64,000 nucleotides of DNA from Muribaculaceae bacterium (GTDB lineage Bacteria > Bacteroidota > Bacteroidia > Bacteroidales > Muribaculaceae): positions 29,615-93,614 of the forward strand of contig JAKVKZ010000002.1 of the NCBI GenBank assembly GCA_022484565.1, given 5' to 3'. This document shows positions 57,599-64,000 of this stretch, one piece after another (within the stretch, counting starts at the first letter, position 1; each line of letters begins with the position of its first letter). The notes beneath the pieces were generated by a model, which saw only the letters and a program-made list of their open reading frames with translations, had not been told where the DNA came from and did no database searches. A program made the position numbers and the translations under genes.

Positions 57599-58150
57599 CT
57601 ATTCCCGTTCTACTTGCGAATTGTCCAATTCCAATGGCGTCTTACGCCCAAACACCTTCACCATGACTTTCAGCTTGCGGTGCTCACGGTTCACTTCTTC
57701 TATTTCACCGGTAAATCCGTTGAAAGGTCCGTAGTTCACCTTAACCGTTTCGCCAACTATGAAGTCATTTACGACTCCATTCTCGTCGGCCTGCTGATCG
57801 TCGGCTGCACCCAACATGCGTGCAACTTCCGATTCGCGGATTGGCTCAGGCTTTGAGTCCTTGCCTCTTCCGTGCAGGAAGTCGATGACGTTGGTCGTGT
57901 TGCGAAGCACATTGGCTACTTCGCCGTTGAGTTGAGCTTCGACAAAGACATAGCCGGAAAACAGGTTCTTTTCTTTAAGCACCTTTTTCCCGCCGCGCGT
58001 GATATAAACTTTTTCGGTAGGTATCAGTATTTGAGAAACGTATTTACCAAGATCGGTGTTCTTGATAGCTGCATCCAGTATCTCCTTCACCTTACCTTCT
58101 TTACCAGAAATGGCACGCAGAACGTACCAACTTTTCTTTCCTTCAGCCAT
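57599..58150 (-). CDS. nusG: Transcription termination/antitermination protein NusG
   Basis: 183 residues: an N-terminal NGN domain (KSWYVLRAISGKEGKVKEIL, GYVFVEAQL) and a C-terminal KOW domain (VGETVKVNYGPFNGFTGEIEEVN). It binds RNA polymerase and links transcription to ribosomes or Rho. It follows secE by 35 nt. Confidence 0.98.
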   Translation of the reverse strand: MAEGKKSWYVLRAISGKEGKVKEILDAAIKNTDLGKYVSQILIPTEKVYITRGGKKVLKEKNLFSGYVFVEAQLNGEVANVLRNTTNVIDFLHGRGKDSKPEPIRESEVARMLGAADDQQADENGVVNDFIVGETVKVNYGPFNGFTGEIEEVNREHRKLKVMVKVFGRKTPLELDNSQVERE

Positions 58151-58185
58151 TGATATTACTACTTAATAAGTTTAAACATTTGCAT

Positions 58186-58386
58186 CTACATACCAAGGTT
58201 GTAGATGTTGCGCATGACAAAGTCGATAACTTGGTCCATAACAAGAATGATAATAGCAATGATGATGGAAGCTATCATCACTACCACACTGCTATTGGCA
58301 AGTTGCCCTTTCGTTGGCCAGGAAACCTTATAAACGAGTTCGTTATAGGATTCCTGAAGATCCGTAATTAGTTTTGGTTTCTTCAT
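58186..58386 (-). CDS. secE: Preprotein translocase subunit SecE
   Basis: 66 residues with the conserved amphipathic helix (LQESYNELVYKVSWPTKGQL) and one transmembrane helix (SSVVVMIASIIIAIIILVM). It is the short, single-helix form that clamps SecY in the inner membrane. It lies between tRNA-Trp and nusG. Confidence 0.96.
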   Translation of the reverse strand: MKKPKLITDLQESYNELVYKVSWPTKGQLANSSVVVMIASIIIAIIILVMDQVIDFVMRNIYNLGM

Positions 58387-58404
58387 TTTTTATAATAAAG
58401 TAAG

Positions 58405-58477
58405 CACGGGAAGAGAGACTCGAACTCCCGACCCTTGGTTTTGGAGACCAATGCTCTACCAACTGAGCCATTCCCGT
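58405..58477 (-). tRNA. tRNA-Trp (CCA)
   Basis: Minus strand, 73 nt. Acceptor ACGGGAA / TTCCCGT (7 bp), D-arm with GG in TTGGTAG, anticodon loop CTCCAAA with anticodon CCA, T-loop TTCGAGT. Regular. It sits between tuf and secE, with a 9-bp GC-rich hairpin (58485-58509) on its upstream side that may be a processing site. Confidence 0.96.
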
Positions 58478-58548
58478 GTATTAACCGGCTGGGTTATTGG
58501 CCCAGCCGGCCATTGTTCTATTCTAATCTTGCCTAAACCCTGACGGGA

Positions 58549-59742
<1,194 letters not shown>

Positions 59743-59817
59743 AATTAGTTATTTTTTTGATTAAATGATTAACTATATTGATTTTATATATTCTTCCTGT
59801 CCGTTGCCGAACCTTTG

Positions 59818-59889
<72 letters not shown>

Positions 59890-59898
59890 AAAAATTGG

Positions 59899-59971
59899 AG
59901 CGGAAGACGAGGCTCAAACTCGCGACCCTCAGCTTGGAAGGCTGATGCTCTATCAACTGAGCTACTTCCGC
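59899..59971 (-). tRNA. tRNA-Gly (TCC), with swapped elbow pair
   Basis: Minus strand, 73 nt. Acceptor GCGGAAG / CTTCCGC, anticodon arm TCAGC-CTTCCAA-GCTGA gives TCC. The D-loop has TTGATAG (A at position 19) and the T-loop TTTGAGC (T at position 56), so the usual G19-C56 tertiary pair appears as A19-U56. Confidence 0.92.
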
Positions 59972-59979
59972 AAATGTAG

Positions 59980-60061
59980 TGGGTGGTGATGGATTCGAAC
60001 CACCGAAGTCAGAGACAGCAGATTTACAGTCTGCCCCATTTGGCCACTCTGGAAACCACCC
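59980..60061 (-). tRNA. tRNA-Tyr (GTA)
   Basis: Minus strand, 82 nt with a class II long variable arm (CTGTCTCTGACTTCGG region). Acceptor GGGTGGT / ACCACCC, anticodon loop CTGTAAA (GTA), T-loop TTCGAAT. Regular. Confidence 0.95.
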
Positions 60062-60074
60062 TTACATTACCTTG

Positions 60075-60148
60075 AGCCTCTTGTCGGATTCGAACCAACG
60101 ACCCCGAGATTACAAATCACGTGCTCTGGCCAACTGAGCTAAAGAGGC
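60075..60148 (-). tRNA. tRNA-Thr (TGT)
   Basis: Minus strand, 74 nt. Acceptor GCCTCTT / AAGAGGC, anticodon loop TTTGTAA (TGT), T-loop TTCGAAT. First of four tRNAs ahead of tuf. Confidence 0.94.
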
Positions 60149-60189
60149 ATTTTGTGCCACACTCCTATCCAATGAAGTGTAAGTGGGTG

Positions 60190-60197
60190 CAAAGTTA
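60190..60197 (-). promoter_or_regulatory. -7 element for the tRNA-tuf transcription unit
   Basis: Minus-strand TAACTTTG, 42 nt before the first tRNA. No clear -33 element at 20 nt. Confidence 0.5.
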
Positions 60198-60353
60198 CGG
60201 ATAATTTTCAATTAAAAAAACTTTCCCTGCTTTTTTTTGAAATTTTTATTGTCTGGTTTTATTCCGTAATCATGCATGGCTTTGCAAATTAAATTGTTAT
60301 AGCTTGTGCAAACCTATTATTTTTTCGTTCCGTTTATTTCGTTTCTGAAATGA

Positions 60354-60386
60354 GGTGCGCTTCTCGGAAGTTTCGGGAAGCGCACC
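60354..60386. terminator. Hairpin after hpf
   Basis: Inverted repeat GGTGCGCTTC / GAAGCGCACC, 10 bp, 27 nt after the hpf stop codon. No long T run on the minus side, so a Rho-independent role is likely but not certain. Confidence 0.6.
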
Positions 60387-60412
60387 CACACATTATTATT
60401 TATTGTTTTGAT

Positions 60413-60709
60413 TTACTTCTTGTCCTTTTTGGTTTTCTCAAGTTGGCGTTTCAGAGCGTCAATTGCCAAGTCGATTGCCTCCTCAAAAGTGTCGGCAGTT
60501 TTCGACGCGAACAGATCCTCGTGTGTGGGAAGAATAAGCTTGATGCCAGCCTCCTTGTTCATAGCCGTTTCCGGTTTCACTACTTTCAGTGTCACGTCGG
60601 CGACGCTGATTTCCTCGTGGTGACGGCAGAGTTTTTCCACCTTTTTACTAATGAATTCTTCAAGCTTCTCCGATACATCGAAGTGAATGGCTTTGATTTT
60701 AACTTCCAT
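60413..60709 (-). CDS. hpf: Ribosome hibernation-promoting factor
   Basis: 98 residues, short HPF/RaiA fold without the long C-terminal dimerisation domain. Start MEVKIKAIHFDVSEKLEEFI, then VTLKVVKPETAMNKEAGIKL and a lysine-rich C terminus (LEKTKKDKK). It blocks the 30S decoding centre in idle ribosomes. Its start overlaps the end of the recombinase gene by 11 nt. Confidence 0.92.
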   Translation of the reverse strand: MEVKIKAIHFDVSEKLEEFISKKVEKLCRHHEEISVADVTLKVVKPETAMNKEAGIKLILPTHEDLFASKTADTFEEAIDLAIDALKRQLEKTKKDKK

Positions 60710-61607
60710 AGTAATCCTCCTTTTTTTGTGCCCTTGGATGGGCGAGTTTGTAATTGTTTTTTAGCTCACTAAAAGTGATATGCGTATACACTTGCGTTGC
60801 CGCAAGCGATTCATGTCCCAATAATTCCTTCACGCTGTCGATTCCTGCTCCGCCGTTCAGCATTGCCGAGGCGAATGTGTGGCGCAGCACATGCGGGCTG
60901 AGTTTCTGGCCACCGCCCACTGTGAGCAGTGCATTATGCACGGTGTTATATACCAGCGACGGATATAGTGGCTCTCCGTTTGGCCTTACGAACAGTGTTG
61001 TGCAGGCTTTTCCTACTTCTTTGTCGCGCAATTTGCGGTAATGCTCTATCGCATCTCTCAATTCATCGCCGAATGGCACTATTCTGTCCTTGTCGCGCTT
61101 ACCGTGCACCTTCATCTCGCAGCTATCGGTGTCAACATTGCTGTCGAGCAGCCCGATTAGTTCTGCACGCCGTATGCCGGTGGAGTAGAGTGTCAGCACA
61201 ATCAGCCTGTCGCGCACGGCTATGAAGTCGTTCTCGTCGATTGGCTCTGCAAGAAGTGTGTCCATGCTGCTTTGGCGTATGTAGCTTGGCAGTTTCTTTG
61301 GTATCTTTGCCAATTCTATGTCGGCTGCGGGGTCGGCGTCAACTTCACCGTGCTTCATCAGGTATTTATAAAGTGCGCGTACCGCCTGCACCTTACGGCG
61401 CACCGTGCGTGCCACATCGCCTGAATTTGCAAGCTGAACCATCCATGCCCGCACATCGTTCTGGGTGACGCCTTTAGGCTCGAATTTCTCCTCTCCGCCC
61501 GCTATGAAGTCGGTGAATTGCCGTAAATCGTTCTTATACGACAAAACGGTATAAGTTGAAAGATTCAACTCATACCGCAGATATTTTAAGAATGATTCGA
61601 TTAGCAT
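60699..61607 (-). CDS. xerC: Tyrosine recombinase of the XerC/XerD type
   Basis: 302 residues: N-terminal SAM-like core-binding domain (FLKYLRYELNLSTYTVLSYKNDL), then the catalytic domain with Arg in GIRRAELIGL near 146, His-x2-Arg in HVLRHTFASAML near 237, His in LGHESLAATQ near 263 and the nucleophile Tyr in QVYTH near 272. Length and position in the chromosomal housekeeping block fit XerC/D (chromosome dimer resolution), not a mobile-element integrase. Choice of C over D is by custom only. Confidence 0.9.
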   Translation of the reverse strand: MLIESFLKYLRYELNLSTYTVLSYKNDLRQFTDFIAGGEEKFEPKGVTQNDVRAWMVQLANSGDVARTVRRKVQAVRALYKYLMKHGEVDADPAADIELAKIPKKLPSYIRQSSMDTLLAEPIDENDFIAVRDRLIVLTLYSTGIRRAELIGLLDSNVDTDSCEMKVHGKRDKDRIVPFGDELRDAIEHYRKLRDKEVGKACTTLFVRPNGEPLYPSLVYNTVHNALLTVGGGQKLSPHVLRHTFASAMLNGGAGIDSVKELLGHESLAATQVYTHITFSELKNNYKLAHPRAQKKEDYYGS

Positions 61608-61680
61608 TGTAGCGCACCTTTTAATTCTTACGCTACGAATATAAGCTAATTTTTTATATCTTCCAAATAAATTCGGACTT

Positions 61681-61872
61681 TTATTCTTCCTTTGAATGAA
61701 GTTTTTCTACATAAATAGCCTTCATTATTTTCTTGCGATTCGTAACTGACGGCTTTTCAAATGCTTGACGATTGCGGAGTTCCTTCACAATACCTGTCTT
61801 CTCGAATTTTCTTTTGAACTTTTTCAAAGCCCTTTCAATGTTTTCGCCTTCTTTTACTTGTACGATAATCAT
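61681..61872 (-). CDS. rpsU: 30S ribosomal protein bS21
   Basis: 63 residues, MIIVQVKEGENIERALKKFKRKFEKTG, with a basic C terminus. Bacteroidetes S21 is known to help keep the anti-Shine-Dalgarno end hidden. It has its own promoter (61915-61945) and precedes the recombinase by 73 nt. Confidence 0.97.
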   Translation of the reverse strand: MIIVQVKEGENIERALKKFKRKFEKTGIVKELRNRQAFEKPSVTNRKKIMKAIYVEKLHSKEE

Positions 61873-61914
61873 TTCTTTATGTTTGTTATTAATTTATTTT
61901 TTTGTTTAGCGGTG

Positions 61915-61945
61915 CAAAATTATTCATTCTTTTTCATTCTGCAAA
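61915..61945 (-). promoter_or_regulatory. Promoter of rpsU
   Basis: Minus strand TTTG (61942-61945), 19 nt, TAATTTTG (61915-61922), 43 nt before the ATG. Confidence 0.65.
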
Positions 61946-62074
61946 ACTTTTATAGATATTTTTCAAAATAATTCTGTCTTATCGATTTTATTGTGCGATT
62001 ATACTCATTGCGTGCGTTACATATAATATAGGTGTGGCGATTTTTCATGTTATGGTGATTGGCGGCTTTCATAT

Positions 62075-62641
62075 CTATTGCTTTTCATGCTGTTTTTCCC
62101 ATTCCCATTCTTTGCGCGTCATTTGGAAGCATTCCATGTCCATGACGGCTCCATCGTAACGTGTCTCTGCCTTTTGAAGTGTCACCTGAAAATTGAAGCC
62201 GCATTTCAGAATTACCCTTCGTGAACTGGCATTGTGCGGGTAGCAGCTTACTGTGATGCTCTCAAGATTTGCTGCGTTGAACCCGTAATCGATAATCGCA
62301 TTTACGGCTTCCGTCATAATTCCCTGATTCCAGTAATCCTTATTGAGCGAATATCCGAGTTCGAGTGAGCCTTTGATTATTCTTAATGGATTTTGAGTTA
62401 AGCCTATTGTCCCGATGAATTTGTCTGATTCTTTTAAGATTATGCCGAAAGCAAGGTCTTTCCCAAGAAAATAGTTGTTGATTATATTCTTTGTCTCCTC
62501 AATGCTTTCATGTGGTCGCCATCCTGCATTACGTCCAACTTCATCGTCGGAAGCATAGGCAAAGAAGGCTGCCGCATCGTCGATTGTTACATGGCGTAGT
62601 AAAAGTCGGGGAGTGTCCAATAATATTTCAGAGTCATTCAT
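62075..62641 (-). CDS. GNAT family N-acetyltransferase (RimJ/RimL-like)
   Basis: 188 residues from the ATG at 62641; the frame is open to 62677, but MNDSEILLDTPRLLLRHVTIDDAAAFF is the usual start of the family. Acetyl-CoA site features are visible: LELGYSLNKDYWNQGIMTEAVNAIIDYGF and SCYPHNASSRRVILKCGF. Substrate unknown; family members acetylate ribosomal protein N-termini or small molecules. It follows asnS after a terminator. Confidence 0.88.
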   Translation of the reverse strand: MNDSEILLDTPRLLLRHVTIDDAAAFFAYASDDEVGRNAGWRPHESIEETKNIINNYFLGKDLAFGIILKESDKFIGTIGLTQNPLRIIKGSLELGYSLNKDYWNQGIMTEAVNAIIDYGFNAANLESITVSCYPHNASSRRVILKCGFNFQVTLQKAETRYDGAVMDMECFQMTRKEWEWEKQHEKQ

Positions 62642-62653
62642 AAGGGAAAGAAA

Positions 62654-62701
62654 ATAAAAAAGAAATGGCGGAATCACTTTGCTGTGAGCGATGCCGCCAT
62701 T
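62654..62701 (-). terminator. Terminator after asnS
   Basis: Minus strand stem AATGGCGG (62694-62701) / CCGCCATT (62664-62671), with a further inner GCTCAC / GTGA pairing, followed by TCTTTTTTATTTTC. Confidence 0.85.
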
Positions 62702-62712
62702 ATGATAATCTG

Positions 62713-64000
62713 TTAGAATTCTGCATTCTTAGGTGTGCGCGGGAACGGAATCACGTCGCGGATGTTGTTCATGCCTGTAACGAACAGCACGAGGCGCTCA
62801 AATCCAAGTCCGAAGCCGGAGTGTGGCACTGTGCCGAATTTGCGTGTGTCGAGATACCACCACATGTCCTTCATAGGAATGTGTAGCTCTTCGATGCGCT
62901 GGTTCAGTTTCTCAAAGTTCTCTTCACGTTCTGAACCGCCGATGATTTCACCTATTTGCGGGAATAGCACGTCCATGGCGCGGACGGTTTTGCCGTCGTC
63001 GTTCTGCTTCATATAGAAAGCCTTGATTTCCTTAGGATAATCGGTAAGGATTACAGGGCGCTTGAAATGGTCCTCAACGAGGAAACGCTCATGCTCACTC
63101 TGCAGGTCGATACCCCATGAAACTGGGAATTCAAATTTCTTGCCGGATGCCTCAAGAATCTTTATTCCTTCAGTGTAAGGCAGGCGTACAAATTCGCAGT
63201 TGATTACATCTTGAAGACGCTTTGGCAGATTTTCGTCGTACATTTTAGCGAGGAAATCAATGTCGTCCTTGCAATGCTCAAGTGCGTAGCTTATACAATA
63301 TTTGATGAACTCCTCAGCGAGGTCCATATTGTCCTTGATATCGTTGAAAGCCACTTCAGGTTCTACCATCCAGAATTCAGCGAGATGGCGTGGAGTGTTG
63401 GAGTTTTCGGCACGGAACGTTGGGCCGAAAGTGTAGATGGCGCCAAGTGCAGTGGCTCCAAGCTCGCCTTCAAGTTGTCCTGATACGGTAAGGCTTGTCT
63501 GCTTGCCGAAGAAATCTTCTGAATAGTCAATCTTTCCTTCATCTGTAAGGGGCGGTTTCTTCATGTCGAGGGTTGTGACCTGGAACATTTCGCCTGCTCC
63601 TTCGCAATCGCTTGCTGTGATTAGAGGGGTGTTGAGATAGAAAAATCCGCGGTCGTTGAAGAATTTGTGTATGGCAAACGCCAGATTGTGGCGAATGCGG
63701 AGCACTGCGCTGAATGTGTTTGTGCGTGGGCGCAAATGAGCCTTTTCACGCAAAAACTCCAATGAGTGTCCTTTTTTCTGCAATGGGTATTCTTCTGGGT
63801 CGGCTGTGCCGTACACGCCGAATGTGTTGGCTTGTATTTCACAGGTCTGGCCTTTGCCTTGCGATGCCACAAGCAGTCCTTCCACGTGAAGGCTTGAGCC
63901 TGTGGTGATAAGTTTCAGGTCGTCATCGCTGAACTTGCTCAGGTCGAACACGATTTGTATGTTTTTTATAGTCGAGCCATCGTTGAGCGCCACAAATTGT
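62713..64000 (-). CDS. asnS: Asparagine--tRNA ligase, N terminus beyond the window edge
   Basis: About 429 residues are present. The reading frame runs through base 64000, and the expected OB-fold N terminus (about 40 residues) is missing; a GTG at 63993 is internal, not the start. Visible: the end of the anticodon-binding OB domain ([19 protein letters not shown]), then class II motifs 1-3 including [21 protein letters not shown] (motif 2) and GFGLGFERL (motif 3), ending [15 protein letters not shown]. Charges tRNA-Asn in the cytoplasm. Confidence 0.96.
   Translation of the reverse strand, partial: QFVALNDGSTIKNIQIVFDLSKFSDDDLKLITTGSSLHVEGLLVASQGKGQTCEIQANTFGVYGTADPEEYPLQKKGHSLEFLREKAHLRPRTNTFSAVLRIRHNLAFAIHKFFNDRGFFYLNTPLITASDCEGAGEMFQVTTLDMKKPPLTDEGKIDYSEDFFGKQTSLTVSGQLEGELGATALGAIYTFGPTFRAENSNTPRHLAEFWMVEPEVAFNDIKDNMDLAEEFIKYCISYALEHCKDDIDFLAKMYDENLPKRLQDVINCEFVRLPYTEGIKILEASGKKFEFPVSWGIDLQSEHERFLVEDHFKRPVILTDYPKEIKAFYMKQNDDGKTVRAMDVLFPQIGEIIGGSEREENFEKLNQRIEELHIPMKDMWWYLDTRKFGTVPHSGFGLGFERLVLFVTGMNNIRDVIPFPRTPKNAEF

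Noticed and set aside
60699-61607. Mobile-element integrase
   Set aside because: Sits within the rpsU-hpf-tuf housekeeping block, length and motifs fit Xer recombinases, and no attachment-site duplication is seen next to the tRNA genes.

Overview
The window is chromosomal DNA from a member of the Bacteroidales, most like a gut Muribaculaceae/Bacteroidaceae relative. The evidence is: promoters of the Bacteroidetes type (TTTG about 20 nt before TAnnTTTG) in front of many genes; a SusC/SusD pair; a BtuB-BtuG vitamin B12 locus; T9SS-like C-terminal sorting tails; and several families largely confined to this phylum (DUF4199, DUF6377, DUF4465, SusA-type GH13). No phage, transposon or CRISPR array was seen. 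Both ends cut a gene: rimO on the left and asnS on the right.

Layout. 1-4189 (minus): mutS2, ftsY and rimO. 4364-6372: an orphan zinc-ribbon membrane protein and an AAA ATPase whose promoter carries three 16-bp palindromes at an exact 32-bp period. 6575-10759 (minus): a six-gene envelope operon (DUF4199, glycosyltransferase 2, nitroreductase, lipoprotein, outer-membrane-like protein, SDR). 10872-15425 (minus): a two-gene alpha-glucan module (six-hairpin lipoprotein plus GH13). 15426-15873: an AT-rich intergenic stretch with a complete promoter and a terminator, possibly a small RNA.

17239-26599 (plus) is the most unusual region, a tightly packed seven-gene operon. It encodes a membrane-anchored protein with a degenerate VWA domain, a four-helix membrane protein, a tubulin/FtsZ-like GTPase of the large Tubulin_2 type, a 1142-residue protein whose C-terminal half is an actin/Hsp70-fold ATPase, a secreted/membrane coiled-coil protein, a retropepsin-like aspartic protease lipoprotein, and a zinc-ribbon membrane protein. 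Two cytoskeletal-fold NTPases together with envelope partners suggest a membrane-associated, nucleotide-driven machine of unknown purpose.

26606-28956 (plus): two tandem 49-bp promoter-bearing repeats drive a CPA2 cation/proton antiporter. 28970-37853 (minus): a FISUMP-type lipoprotein, then a SusC-SusD-histidine phosphatase operon (likely capture of a phosphorylated substrate such as an inositol phosphate) with a DUF6377 TPR regulator and lgt upstream. 38986-44808 (minus): a cobalamin-riboswitch-controlled btuB-btuG operon extended by two secreted proteins with sorting tails. 44963-47102 (plus): a beta-helix protein and a small orphan.

47190-61872 (minus) is the conserved information-processing block: rpsU, xer recombinase, hpf, tRNA-Thr(TGT)-Tyr-Gly-Thr(GGT), tuf, tRNA-Trp, secE, nusG, rplK, rplA, rplJ, rplL, rpoB, rpoC. 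The order of the four tRNAs before tuf is the same as the E. coli thrU-tyrU-glyT-thrT-tufB cluster. Two of these tRNAs carry unusual bases in the D-loop/T-loop elbow. The window ends with a GNAT acetyltransferase and asnS.
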